DNA of 64,000 nt from Dromaius novaehollandiae (taxonomy: Eukaryota > Chordata > Aves > Casuariiformes > Dromaiidae), in the NCBI RefSeq assembly GCF_036370855.1, contig NC_088102.1:35935835-35999834 (forward strand), read 5' to 3'. This document shows, in pieces, positions 1-13,700 of the stretch. Positions within the stretch are counted from its first letter, which is position 1. Every line of letters starts with the position of its first letter. The position numbers were made by a program, and so were the translations under genes. The notes below the pieces were generated by a model, which worked only from the letters and a program-made list of their open reading frames with translations, ran no database searches and was not told where the DNA came from.

Positions 1-575
1 CAAAATACCAGGAAAACTGCCCAGGCTCTTCACAGAATGCTTAACATGTCTATGTTGATACTGTTACACTTCTGCTTAAATGAAGGGACTGTAAGATATG
101 ACTCTCAGTGTGCTGGATTTAATGGTGACTTTGGAATGAATTATGTTGAGAACAGGATCAGGCAGATGAATGCAATTAAAAAAATGCTGAGTGAACAGAG
201 AATTGATAAGAAACCATCTTCATTTGTAAATGTGAGATGTCAATGTTAGATGTAAATTTTGTGCTAGATGTAAAATGAATACTGGGAAAATGTCAATTAC
301 TTAGACTTAAAATCATGCAAGTTTTCTTGAACTCCTGAGATCTTTTCTTTCTCCTCCAAGTTTTATATTGCCTTATCTTCCCAGCTGAGTGTTGGTTGCT
401 GTTTTAAAGAATGGCTCAGGGTAGAAATTTTGTCAAGTGCTACTGTCACTTTTCTGGATTAGAAATCCATTAGTATAGGATTATCCATTGCTGGCTTCAG
501 CTTTAATCAAGATTTACTCTAGCAGTGCTGAACGGAAGGTAATTGAAAATAGAGACCAAAAATGATATTCAGTAC

Positions 576-595
576 GCACACACACACACACACAC
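576..595. repeat. (CA)n microsatellite
   Basis: About ten CA units in a row, followed within 50 bases by an AT-rich repeat. Probably polymorphic. Confidence 0.95.
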
Positions 596-637
596 GCAAA
601 CATACATATATACTAATAGCTGTATAGTTATATAGTC

Positions 638-670
638 TATATATATATATATATCGATATATATATATTT
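638..670. repeat. (TA)n microsatellite, interrupted
   Basis: A TA run is interrupted once by CG (giving ATCGAT) and then continues. The block is nearly self-complementary and could extrude a hairpin. Confidence 0.9.
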
Positions 671-2280
671 CCCATTAGATACATATATTGAAATACTGTA
701 TCAATAGTCACATGATTTGGAGGTAAATAAAATTGGTGCCTAAATAGGCACCAGTTCAACAAACACAGTTAAACCCACTCTTATTTTAAACTGCCTAACA
801 TGGACAGGCTTAATCATATGCTGAAAATTAATCTGGTTGAAAAGAAATCCTCATTTGCTAGGAGCTCCTGAAGGGGTAACATTAAGCGGTTCTTGTAAAG
901 TCCTTGCCAAAGTACGTTGTTAGCTTCAGGAGCTTAGACTCTAATTATGGGTGTCTCTGGTTGTGAATATCCAACTTCGGAAACAACGCAAAATTGTCAA
1001 GATATGCTGAGCGCCTTTAGTGCCAAGATTTCTGGCAGATAGTCTACAAGAGGGTTAGGTTAAGTACCCAAAACGTTTTGTACCCTCAACTGCAAGGTAT
1101 TTTTGAAATTGTTAGTTTGCAGCTTTTTTTGTTATCTTTCAATCATCTATAAAAAAGAGTTAATAGTACCTTTCTTTAACACTTGTTAAAGCCTCCAAAA
1201 TCCTGTGGTATAAACATGAACAGTAAAGTCCTATGACAACCAGAAAATAATCTAGTAGTGAAAATTACAAATTCTGTCTGTAAAAGTGATTGCTTGGGCA
1301 TGTTTTCTCTCTTCTCATCTACCTGTCCTATTTTATCAGTTCTTTGGAATTTTGAGGGAAAGGATTCAAGAGAACTCACAGGTTAAAAAAAAATGTTGTG
1401 TGCCTTTTTCTTTGTCAAACACAAGCATATTTTAAAGTTTAAGTTTAAGCTTAGTGCTATCTATCCTTAAAAAGTCAAATAACAGGAGGAGAGAAAAACA
1501 TTGTCAGTAAATTGTGTGACTAATGAGTCATATTAACTGAACTAATATTTTTAAAGCAGAATGTTTAAATTGCTTTTAAGAACATGCCAAGCATTATTAT
1601 TCTGAGGACTAACAGCATCACTTACAGAGTATTTTTTAAGGATATGGACAAAAAAGTTTAATTCCACAGCAGAGCGAAATGACAATAAAGAAGGAAAGTT
1701 GTGCTTAAATGTGCATGTAAGAGTCTACCAATATTCAAATCATTATTTTATAAGGTGCAGCCTCTTTGTATTCAGACAGGAAGGTTATTTAAGTGTTTTT
1801 TCTCTCACTCTGTGATTATGGCAATGAAAAAACAGTTCAAACTCTAAAACAAAATAGTTTTTCTAGTCTGTGGCGCGCTCAGCTTTTTTTCAGGACAGAT
1901 GGCAAAAAACAGATGGTAACCACCTGTAAGAGTATATTGCTGTTTAAGATTCAGAACCTTATATATCCATTACCTCAATCAGAATAGTTTTTCTGATTTG
2001 TCTGAGGCACTCTATGTGCCTAGTATGTGTCTACTATGCGGTAGTTACTGAGGACTCAGTTTGACCCACCAGTGGGAAGCTTTCAGGTGCCGTAGCAACT
2101 CTACAACATTGTCATCACCATTAGAAGTCAGACAAGTATGTAGAAGTGCTAGACTTCTAGTTTCATTTTCATACAATTTTTCAAGATCGTGCTATGCTGA
2201 TAATTGTGGTGATGATGCTCAGATAAAGAGATACAATTCTAGTATGTTTGACATGCGTCAATAGGAAGGTGTTTCCTCGT

Positions 2281-2340
2281 AGCTGTGTATATTGCAGAAT
2301 GTATTTAGCTGTACCATATTGTAGAATATTTTTAGCTATG
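2281..2340. repeat. Imperfect short tandem repeat of about 30 bp
   Basis: Two diverged units begin with AGCTGT and share a TATTG(C/T)AGAAT core, followed by the start of a third unit (AGCTATG). Confidence 0.5.
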
Positions 2341-3289
2341 CCAGAAGGGACTGAAAGGGAGGTTTAATTCATTCATTTTCTTTTGTTTTCATGCTTTACT
2401 TTAACTTCTTGTATTTACTCTTACACATTTCAAGTTAATATGCAGGCACCTTTTTGAACATCACATGTGTGATGCCTTTTCCTTTTTTTTATTTTTTTCA
2501 GTCTCATCTGTGTTTGGCTCTCACAAGCCAGTTTTTTTCACAAGACAGTTATTCCAAAGTGCTCTGTGATTAGTTTATGGGATATGCTTTGAAAAACAAC
2601 AAAAACTTCCCACTATGCAAAGTCCTTACACTATTTTTGACTGATTAAGTACTATGCTTTTTTCAAAGCTTTTTATCTTTTTGATACTTTCAAAAATTGC
2701 ATAAAGGAATCTTATAGTTCAAAGCTGTTTAACTTCATTAAGTTACTGTCAGTCGTGTTTCTATCTCACGTTGCCCTATGGTGGTAATTTCTTATTTTCT
2801 CATAGTTTTAATGTACTTAATCCCACAGCCTGGGCCAGGTAGGAGACTCCCAGCATCTCCATTTTACTGGTGCACAATTGTTCACCAAGAATGAAGTCTG
2901 TCCACAGAGTATTTTGTATTTCAAATTCTTTAGATCCAAGTTACAACTCTTAAACCCTTGAGAGAGCTGCCTGCTTACCCTGGTGGAATCTAAAGCTGTG
3001 CTCCTGGGCAGGCTGTACAAACCCAGCAGTGCTGTTCCATGTAAGCCTCATCAAAATCCATAGGCTGTTTGCTTCTCTGGTTATGTTGCCTAAAACTCTT
3101 GATCCAGGGACTACTTAATTTTAAATATAACAGAAATGGAATATGTTCATGTTTGTTAGTTGCATTCCCTCTGCTTTAGTGATTCTTTAATTATTGAATA
3201 GGACAGAGTGAGACACCCTTCCCTTTTAAATACCCTGTAGCCTGGCATTTAAGACGTTTTTCCACTGAGACAAGGGGAGTAAGATTTGA

Positions 3290-3364
3290 ATTTCCACAGA
3301 CAGAGGAAAGAATTGAACCTAGGTGTCTCATCTCCTAGGAGAGTGCCCTAACATCTGAGCCATT
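3290..3364 (-). mobile_element. MIR-like SINE fragment, reverse orientation
   Basis: The plus strand reads GAATTGAACCTAGGTGTCTC and then CTCCTAGGAGAGTGCCCTAAC, followed by a GAGCCA-type end. This is the reverse complement of the tRNA-related head of amniote MIR elements. The copy is old and diverged. The family assignment is from memory of the consensus and was not aligned. Confidence 0.5.
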
Positions 3365-3689
3365 GAATTTAAATACATTAAAAAAAAAAGTGTTGCCTTC
3401 TCTGGCCTTTGAAAGGAAAGTTTTAAGAACTTATCCTGAGGAAAGATTCCAGAACCTCAAGTGGGAACAAGTGCCTCCTTTCAGCAAAGGCTACTTATGT
3501 GCCTCATATGATGTAATTTAAGATACAATCTCTCAGTAGGAATTACTATTAACTAGATTAAGCTGCTTCCAGCTCAGAATGCAACCTGTTATAAATGTGA
3601 CTAAGGTTCAGCATTCTGCTTCCATGGCCAGGTGCTTAAGATTGGTTGATTTATCTTATAACTTTTAGTCAATACTGTGCTCCATTGGG

Positions 3690-3795
3690 TTTGAACTGTG
3701 TGACATGCCCAACATCACAGAAGCAAGGTGTGGAAGAGCAAGGTACTGAACTTAGATGTCAAAAGTCCAATGCTAACTTCTTAACCAAGAGCCAG
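3690..3795 (-). mobile_element. MIR-like SINE fragment, reverse orientation
   Basis: The order GTGTGACATGCCCAACATCACAG, then ACTGAACTTAGATGTC, then GTCCAATGCTAAC and TTAACCA follows a reverse-complemented MIR (conserved 'GTGACTTGCCCAAGGTCACA' core, then the head). It lies about 330 bp from another reverse MIR-like scrap and may be a separate insertion. Confidence 0.5.
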
Positions 3796-5329
3796 CCTTG
3801 CTCTCAAATGCTTCCTCTTAATGCAATAAGCACGTCACAAGCATGCTATGACTTATGCCTCCATCTTTCTTTGGTAACAACATCACTTTTTTGCACTACA
3901 GTTATGATGTTACTATTGTCTGAAAGTACCACTCTCTTTACATTTCTAATTGCAGTGATTATGCAATTAACTTTATCTGTATTCATTACTATAGCAACCA
4001 GAATGATAGCATTCTCTAGCCCATCCCATATAAAAGGGTCTTAGAGTTTCAGCTTCTCTCTTTCAATTTTATATATAAGCTGAGTGAATGTGTGTGACCC
4101 AATGAAAGTTGTGTGCTTTGAATTAAATAAAGGCGGCTCACATTAGTGAGGATAGAAAGCTCAAGTGTGCTGAAACCCTTATTTTAAAAAATGGAATGGA
4201 AATTTCTGAAATGTTCAGTGGGACTCAAATGAAACGTGTATCCTCTCTCCAACTTCATTGAGCTACTCTTGGTAGGGTTATCTTGCAAGCTAGGGAGAGG
4301 AGCAATGTTTGTAAAGCAGCAGCAGAACAAGTTCCAGCATGGAACATATGCTCAAATTGCCTATTTTGATGTTAGAAGTTGAATCATTGTCTTCCTTGAG
4401 CCTTAATGAGGCCTTGTCTACACTGATATTTGTGATGACAACCCCAAAACCTTGCCTAAGTGTAACATCCAAGATGGTTAACATAAATATTCCCACTCGT
4501 GAACACAGCTTCACCCAGATTTCATCTCTCTGTTTCCTCCTCCTTCCTTTAAATACAGCAGCTGGAGCTGACAGGTAGTCCAGCCCTCCAGTGTGTGTGC
4601 CTTCTGCTACCACAGTTTTCACTCTCTGAAGTATAGAGGGAATTTGAATTGTCTTTGGGCTATTGATATGGAAGTGAGACTCATAGGCTGAAAGGAAAAA
4701 CTCACATGCAATGCATACATGTGCAGTTATTCTAGTTTATGATTTTATTATGAATAATACAGTATTCGACTTTTCTTCTTTAACGCCCAGCTCCTAATCT
4801 TGCATTGTTTCATGATATTCTTTTTTGTTCTTGGATTTTTTATTAGTAAATTCCTTAACATGGAGGAAAACTTCAAAACCTGTCTGAATGGGTCAGTGAG
4901 TTGTTCTGTTAGCATCAAGACAAAAGAAATATGATTTCTACCATGTGAATTTTCAGGAATCTGATGATATTTGCTTTCAGGCTACAATCTGGCATCTACA
5001 GCGGCCCCCCCTATTTTCACAACATCTGTAAGAATTACATTATCTTGAGACCACTACTTTGTGTCATATCTTGCTAAAGTTTGACAGCAGGTTCAAAAGT
5101 TATTACTTCAACACATGTACATGCACACATACACACCCAACGTGATTGCACAAGTTTCATTTCCTTAGGAAGCCGTATTGAAAACAACAGGCAAGAACAA
5201 AGAACTCAAAACTCTATCTATATTACAATATGCTATACATATTCTAGTAAGTGAACAAATCAAATATTTAGTTTCCCCAGTGAGATCTACAAGTGAAAAG
5301 CTGCGTGATCTTAAGCAGCACCGCTTACT

Positions 5330-5475
5330 GGGCTTAAAGGCAGGAGATCTTGGCTCCATTGTTTGCTATTAGTTTGTTGTGTAATTTTGGTCAAATTCTT
5401 CTATCTCATTTCCCCTTTTGCCTGTTTAGAAAAAAATCTGTCAGGCAGGAGCAAGCACTTTCTGCATGTCTTTAT
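5330..5475 (+). mobile_element. MIR-like SINE fragment, forward orientation
   Basis: The sequence runs GGCAGGAGATCTTGGCTCC, GTTGTGTAATTTTGGTCAAATTCTT, CATTTCCCCTTTTGCCTG and ends near AGTTCTTAGCAC. These are the landmarks of a forward MIR: the 'gtgtgaccttgggcaagtcactt' core, the 'cagtttccccatctgt' stretch and the tail. It is strongly diverged. Confidence 0.55.
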
Positions 5476-6878
5476 AGTTCTTAGCACACTGGTCCTCATG
5501 AAAGACTCTGAAAATCAATTCAAATACTTTGTGCAGCATTTCACTAGTTCACAGAAACAATATCTAAGGACTTCAGTAACCAGTACACCAGAAAACAGCT
5601 GCTTACAGCTATCTCGTTGAAATCTTCCTGCAGATCAGAAGGGATTTGTTTATCAACTCTGTGGACAATTTTAAATTGGATTTTTTTTCACTGGATCATT
5701 TAAAAGCAGGAGAAAAACATTTCAAATATTTATTTTCCAATAAAAATTTCATCTACATGAAGAATTAATCTAAATTATTATTTTCTTATACTCTTAAAGA
5801 CTCATCCTTTAACTGTTCAGAAAATGTGAGGATCATAAGAGTGAATGGTACTCTTATTTATTATTTCTCTTTTTCCTAAATAGAGAATGAAAATTACATT
5901 GACAAATTCTGTACAGTTTTGATGTTGCCAGTGCTGCAAGTAATGGTATCAGCAGTAAAGGTTTTTAAATGAATCTTAAAGACTGTAAAAAGCCTGGCTT
6001 ACTCTCTACCTCACTGTAAACAAACCACGGGACTTATCTACGATAAGATAGTAAGCATACACTGCACAATAGACTCATTTACATCAAAGGAAGTGACAGG
6101 TTTTCATTCACACTGCCTCTCTGAGATGCCATTTAGCGCTGCTTTTCTTTCAGTACAGACTAAAATAGTGGATTTGTGCCTTGGGTTTGAATGGTGATAA
6201 ACAAGGGTTCTGAGTTGTTAAAAAGCCCTGCTTGGCTTAGCCATAAGGGAGGTGGTCTCATTTTGTGTGAAAAACATGTGTGCTGCTTTGGACACACAAA
6301 GCAATGATCCCCCAGAGCCTGTAGAAATTATGAGATCAGTGAAACTTGCCTTAGCCTGGGTTATCTAGTCATCATTCTCAGTTTGTTAAATCAGAAACAA
6401 GCTCTATATTGACAAAGCCATCTTCTTCCTCCACTCACTTTTAGGTCTCCGACTGCTTATGTACAGTGTGTTTATAAAGGCTTGTTTCTCTTTCAAGCAC
6501 TATTCTAGAAATTTCCAAAATTCAAAAACTTCTAAGTAATTTCCCTACCTGCTTGACAATTAATCAGGATTTGTTCCTGATCAATGAAAACTATAAAAAA
6601 AGAAAAAGAACTTTGAGAAAAAGATGTCACTAGTAGATGGAGCATCAATTAACAGTCAAATACTAAAAAATCTTTGAGCTGGTGTTAACTGATGCTCTTT
6701 ACAAAAAAGCATGAAACACAGCAGCAATGAGTATAGTTAAGCTGATGAATAAAGGTTTGAATAATAAGGAAAAGCACATATGTTGTCTGTGGTGGGAATG
6801 TGAGAATACCTCAGTGATCTTTCCTTTTGACCCGGAACCTGGTATTTTTGTAACACATTGGGTACTTCAAGCAAGATA

Positions 6879-6879
<1 letters not shown>

Positions 6880-6916
<37 letters not shown>
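6880..6916. repeat. 37-base poly(A) run
   Basis: An uninterrupted A tract of 37 bases. No gene-derived sequence or close AATAAA precedes it in the way a processed retrocopy would show, so it is recorded only as a homopolymer. Its length is likely to vary and to be error-prone in assemblies. Confidence 0.9.
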
Positions 6917-6922
<6 letters not shown>

Positions 6923-7721
6923 GTTTTTACTTTATGCTCAAGCAAAGATTTCCATAATGTGTTGCTGTAGACTTTACAATAGAATGTTTTATGCTCAGGA
7001 GGGAAAAGATCTTCTCTGGAGGAATAAAGTCCCAATTAGTTGATTCAACCTTGTAATGAATGCAACTGTCATGAAATGAAACAGGATCTTTTCAGATCCT
7101 CTAACTGGAAGGGAATTTTAATTTGGGACTTAACTCTGATCCCACTTTTTTTTTTTTTTCAAATGCATTGTGGTAAACTGTGAAGCAGCACACTGTGCAA
7201 ATTGTGTACACTAACTATAGCATAGTGTTTTACAAGATGTGGGTAATGTCCCTGTATACCCAAGATCAGAGCTGAAATGTCAGGAACTTGATGTCAGGGG
7301 AGGTGTATAAAATATACTGCATAGATAGTTTCTGTAACTTAGATATATGACATTTGTAGCCATGCAATTGTACATGGTATAAAGAAGACTCTTTTTCTGG
7401 TTGTGTGCAGAATAAGATAGATTTAACATATGTTTTTGGAATAAATCCTGACAACTGAGCTAAATGAGGTTGCTGAGTAAAAACCTTCAGACAATAAATA
7501 AGGGAAATAAGTTGACGAAATAGAAAATGTCACTGACTTGAAAAAACTAGCACAAAGATTTATCTTTTCTTCTTGGCATTTATGAGCAAAACTTTACCAA
7601 ACTTTGCACATTTATAAAATCTAGCTTGTAGCTTAGTGATTCTGCTATACATTAAAAATTCATTATTAGACTTACTGTATCTCTTAAAATGACTCATGCA
7701 CTTATAGGTAGAATTTCAATA

Positions 7722-7757
7722 ACATCCTGGTTGCTAGGGTACATCCTGGTTGCTAGG
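7722..7757. repeat. 19-bp period tandem duplication
   Basis: ACATCCTGGTTGCTAGG occurs at 7,722-7,738 and again, identical, at 7,741-7,757. The shared GGTTGCTAGG resembles half of an RFX-type X-box, which may be coincidence. Confidence 0.9.
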
Positions 7758-10700
7758 TCGCTCTGACATATGAAGTATATGTTAGAAATAGATTTTATTT
7801 TTAAGTATTTAAGGAACAGATCGTATGGGCTTTTTATTTAATAAATGCTTCTGCCAGTAGTTAATTATGCAAAGCAGCATGACATTTTAAGTCTTCAGCT
7901 AAATATCAGGTTGTATTATGCACAGTCCCCAATTGATAAGTATGACAAAATTTTTTCCATTTTAGTAAACAACTTTTAATTTCTGCTAGATGCCTGTGAT
8001 ACAATAGTTTCCTGGCTGATTTTCCTTGACTTCTTTTTTTCCTCACTGGCCCACTCTGTCAACGTTGTTGCTTGCCTATAAATTTTTTTTGTCTTTATTT
8101 CTAAGGACCAGTACAAAAAAGTTAGCTCAAATGTGCACATGGCTTTTAATATATGCTCCCATTTCTTCATCTTAGAACTGCAGCCTTGTTTATACGTATA
8201 GCACTGTGTTTGTCCCTGCATGAAATACTCTTTCAGAGACTTGGGAGATGTGCAGGAGCTATAGATCCTCTAGTAGTCCAGCCTTCTCCAAAATTTATGC
8301 ACCTGGATCGTATGATACAACCTACACTTTAAGGCCAGAGCTGTGTCTGCCACACTGCTATCCAATTTTTATTTGTGTCCCCAAAAAACTATATTAAAAG
8401 AACACTAAGCCTGCAAAGTGATGGGGCCAGCATTTGAGGAGACCAGAATTCCTGCTGCCTATGTAACTAGAGGTGACTTAAGTAATTTTTTTTGGTTCTG
8501 TTGCAGAATCAAGACAATCAGAAAATATATTTATTTCATGTCAATCCAAAATACTGGGTTTTTTTACTCCAAATATGTTTTTCTTAGTTTGGATTCACTA
8601 AAATACTTCTTTTGATTATAGGTCATTAAGAATTTTAGTCATTTATTTCATTTAGCTTTGGTTATTTAAATCTTTTTACTTAAGCTCAATAATGAAACAA
8701 AGCTTGATATTTCAAAATGAAATGTCAAAAATATTTCATTATTTATAAAATGAAATCTTTTGCTTTAAAGACGGCAAAAGGGTAATGTTTAATACCCCAT
8801 GCCTCTTAGCCAGAATTACATACCAGATTCAACTGGTGTTTGCAAACGGTATAGTAGAACAAGATATTTTTGATTAATTAAAAAAAATCTGTAGATCAAT
8901 ATAAATCCTTACTTTATCCTCTAGAAACATATGCAGCATTAGACAGTCTTTAACTAAATTGGAACATATTCTTTCTGGAGGGCTTCTGCCTAATCACTAT
9001 GCATTCAGCACACATGATAGTTAATGCTCACTAGTTAGTGAAAGCACTATAATGTGACAGAGGAAGCTAGCTAAAAGGAAGATAACGTGACATTGAAAGG
9101 GAAAGTGCTGCATTACGAGAGTATTAGTGGAGAGCTTCCGAGATTAGTCTTCAAACAAATTTTATTTAGTAATTTCATTAATAAGCTTAGTATGAGGATA
9201 CAAGAGTGTGATAATTGAAATTGTCAATAGCAAAAAATAGGTCTGTCATCAACACAGAAGATGATTGCAATATCCAGGAAGAGATAGATGATTGTGAGGA
9301 CTGGAATACTATAAAAGAGATGAAATTTAATTGTATGAAGTGCAATTACCCTTCTGGAATAATAGTGAGAATTTCTGTTAAGCTGTGAGCTCACTGATTG
9401 GAAGCAGCTGTGGTGGAGACAACTGTAGTGAGTTCGTTGATCACAGAATGGTTATGAATCACCAGTGTGATATGGGCATGGAAAAGGCAAATGTAGTAGA
9501 TGATATTGGTTACAGTAGTGTTGGAAAGCATTTGTGTCATTATATGTGATGGAGATGTTTTATCTACAATAGTTAGATGAATTCAGAGGTAAAGAAATAC
9601 TAAGAAATACTATGGTATGTGGTGCTCCATTCCCATGCTATATTCCAATCTATCATAAAATATTTGTTCATTTAGCAGAATATACAAAGTTTTTTTCTAA
9701 AGGAAGATATCAGCACAAGAGCAGTTATAAACTGGCCATGAATAAATTCAGACTGAGCATTAGGAGTTTCTGGTAAAATTGTCAGTGAAATCCAGAGATG
9801 GCCTTCTCATACTATGGGCAAGCAATCTAAAAAGCTTTAAGACAAATGTTGAGCATTTAGGGAAAGGATTAGAGTATGTGTTTGGCTGCAACTACAGGAG
9901 ATTAAACTTAGTGATCCATAGTGTAATTTAGGTCTCATAGTTCTTTGCTGCTATGTTGTTTTGTTGTTTTCTGCAGCATGTTGCACGATGTGTTATCTAC
10001 TGCTTACTGCAGTCTGCAGCAAATAAAGAATTACAATTTCTATTGTTATTTCTTAATTCATTTTAGTAAAGATTGATCAAGAAATAAATGTCGGATATAT
10101 GGAATACCAGAGTACTGAGAGTAAAGCCCAGAAAGTTAGATCAGTAATGTTGGGTGTCCAATTTAAGATATCTATAATCTGCTCCTGACTATTTAGCAAT
10201 TTATGTTCAAATCAAAATTGTCACTAAACTCAGTCTCAGGTGAGGAAACCCAGCGCTGCTGCAAGTCACACCATAAGTGTCTTGTTTGGTATGTCCTGAG
10301 TGATACTTAGACTGAAGAACTGTACGGAAGAGGCAATTTAGTATAAAAGTCTCCATTATGTATATAGGAATAACTACCTTAAGCTGCAGCAAAAAGACCC
10401 TTCTTATCTCAAGTTTCACCTGAGCTGTTGTCCCTAACAAGTAGAAATGTACATCCAAGGAATGTTTTAGCTCAAGGTGACTGTTAGTGGTCGGAGCTGA
10501 AATGGCGCTGCTGTGCAGCTCGTGCAAAGGGCTTAGCTGGACAACATGGCTGAACTTGTATAATTCATTAGCTGCTCTACCAGTCCCTGTTGTTGTCCCA
10601 CTCAGTTTTATTTTAGAGGATAGCCTCCACAGGTTGTAATTCCGCTGTACAGACCTTTGGTAGTAATGCCAATTTAAGACATTTTTTCTTGCCCACACGT

Positions 10701-13700
10701 GGACATTCATTCTTTACTCCAGTGCTGAAGTTCACATCCCATCCCTTGCACCCATACAAGTGACTGTGGGGCCATGCTGGAAACTAGGGCTCTCAACTCA
10801 TCTGACTTATTTGTGCATGTTTCTTTCTAACTTTAATCAGTTCAGTCATCTAGTTCACAGAATGACTCACAAACTGTTTCACCAGCTTAACCGAGGGGGG
10901 CATGCACTGACACATGGGTCTAGGAATAAGCAGCCTGAATAGCTCCTTAAGCTGCTGTTATCACAGAACGATGACTTCTGCGTATGTCTGTCAGATACTA
11001 AAGGTGTGACCATTGCTTGTGTAGACAAAAGAGTTCGACTGTGAACTGATGTTTTGTGAAAGTGGCTGTAGTCATTACCAAATGATCAGGTGAAACAAGT
11101 TTTAATCAGTGCAGGCAAATCCACACCATCATCCGTGAATTTAGTACAGCATAAAAAGTTTCCACTAGTACTGTGGGTTGACTGATCCTCTTGTTTAATC
11201 TTTGCAGTCTACAGAAGTCTAGAAAATCATTTAACACAGACAATACAGTGGATTTTCTTTTAATTTTATTCTCAAAAATGGTTCCTGAAGTTTACAGAAA
11301 TATCCAGCCAGTGTCAAATAGTGCCACTGCAAAGAAGTCGAAGTTTGCAGTTATAAACAAGAAAAAATAAGATCTTATTATGGAAAATTATAAGCATTAT
11401 AACAAAATGCACTACTTAAAAAAAATCTGAATATTGTTTTTAAGCTGTAGTTTTACTCTATCATTAAATGCTCTGCTTTGATTTTGATATAGCCTGTATA
11501 AGCCCTTTTAAAAACTGTGGTATGATACGTACTTTTAAAGTGTGCTTCTGGGAAATCTTAGTGCCTGTCAGGTAATGATTTTGTAAAACCTGACAACAAA
11601 GAGAGCATTAATCTCACCACCAGATAGCAGTTTCTTCTTTAACTTTCTTTCTCAGTCATGTGCAAGCAGTTTCTATTTAGTCAGAATTCCTAAACAGTCA
11701 AACCTGAATTTTTCTCACACTGTAAGGTCCTGCAAGTTGCACAGGTGCATTTGAGAAGTATTTTCTCCTAGATTTTTAATGAAGTCTTGTTTTTAAGCCA
11801 CAATCTGTATGTTGATGATCTTTATGTTGTAGTATTCTGTCAAACTCACCTGCCATTTGTTTTAAGCAAGGGGGGCATTCTGCTTTTTCTACCATTCCTT
11901 TCAAAGAGAAGTTTAAACATATATAGTTTAAACTTGAAATATTAGCAGATGGGTTAATTACAGCAGTAGATAAAGCTAGCACAACAGTTATCTTCCTTTT
12001 TTCATATGCTTCTCATAGGTATCGTGAGACTTACATGTCTGTGTTTGGCTCTACCTAGTGTTAAGCAGTGAGCAAGGGGTCGAAGAATAGCCCTTCAAGA
12101 TTTCTTAATTATGGAAACTGGGAATGACATCTTAAAGATCAATCAGTGTTGGCAATCTTTTTTATTATTATTGTCTATTTAAATTTTGCTCCAGTTTTGT
12201 TTACTTGCTAACTCTATTACGGTCTTATATTGACTCTGAAAAAGGCACGTGTGACAGAGCGATTTCAAATGAGTTAGTTAATCTAAATGAATCTAACTTG
12301 ATTGTAAATGCTATTTACTGTCAACATTGCCACAGCTAAACATCTTTAGCTCAGTTATAGCCTGGGTTTCTACTTTAAGAAGCACTTATTTCTGTTTTAA
12401 AGATGGGGAAAATTTATAAATAAATAAAATAAAAGCATGTAAATATTGAGACATGAATTCTAAATGTGCTTTTAAAATTCTGAGTGATAGCTGAAGTCCC
12501 ATTCTCAATACAGAATAGCATGGCCTACTTTTGTATATAGGAATACCATCAACTTACTTCAAATAGAAAATTCATGAGATGAAAACTTCTTTACCTCTCA
12601 CTCTAGCTAAAACAGCAGACCTTCTTCCTGTGAAGTAAACACTTATCCAATAAGAAAAGTTATCTGAAAAAAAAATAAATCTTTAGCACAGAGATACTAC
12701 CTTTCTGTTTGTGTGACATCTAACATCTGATGAATAAGACTGGACTTTTTTAAAGGAATTCTGCAATTAAAAATTATATTTAACCTCTTGAAAAAAACGG
12801 TTGAGGGAGTTAAGGGAGTAAAGTTCAGTGCTGCATACATCACTAGGTAGAGAAGGCAAAAACACATTTTGTATTGAAGCAGTCCCCAGGCATTGATTCA
12901 CCTAATGCAAAATGGCCCTAAGATACAATGTATGATTTTGAATCTAGATCCAAACTCTCTCAAAGAGTAATGTTGTTTGAAATCCGGACTCATTTTATGA
13001 TGTGCATCCTTGATTTTAGAAATGCTTTCTGTAGAAAAGAGGCAAGAGAAAATTCTATATGTGCTTTTAAAAATGAAAGCAGTGTTATTTACAGCTTTCT
13101 CTCTTGCTTTGTGTAATTCATACGTTATAGAGACTGGTGTCATGTTTTTAGGTCTTGACATATTGAAAACCACACCAGTTTACATCAGTTAGAGAGACAC
13201 TGTTAAGATACTCATCCAGTATTTCAGTATAGTAAGACAGAATTTGGCATGCAAGATTCTCTTAACTGAAATAATTTTAGCGTAATGCAAAGGGTAAATA
13301 ACAGGGCAAGTTTCAGCAGAGCGTAACCATCCATCAAGCACATAATTTTTGTAGGATCTTCTGAAACTCCAGTTAAAAAGAATGTCTAGTCATGCATATG
13401 ATGTGTTATGTGTAGCATAACGTCATCTGTTGGTGTCTGATTTGGTTCTTAATCTTCCATACTATGAGTTTGATGTGTTAAAAATAGACTAATGTGTAGT
13501 GACAATCAATTGCATTAACTGCTAGAAAAAATGGGTTTTTAATTGAGGTTGGTTTTTGAAAATGTTCTTATGTAGTGCCACATGTTTAATTTTGTATCTT
13601 AGTTTTTCATGATCAATGTTTAAGAATAATTGATTCTGTAGGTAAAAATCAATACACAATGTTAAAGGATGTAAAAATAGAAATGTTCCTAATAAACTTC

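Noticed and set aside
4400-4600. GGCCTTGTCTACACTGATAT motif, reminiscent of the ends of old amniote DNA transposons
   Set aside because: Only one possible end was seen, with no matching inverted end or target duplication, so no element could be delimited.
6700-6916. Processed retrocopy ending in the 37-base poly(A)
   Set aside because: The nearest AATAAA is about 130 bases before the A run, no target-site duplication was seen and the preceding sequence resembles no known mRNA.
10207-10710. 167-codon minus-strand open frame, the longest in the gene-free region
   Set aside because: No recognisable domain, no biased codon use, no splice or promoter context. Length is possible by chance in 32 kb.
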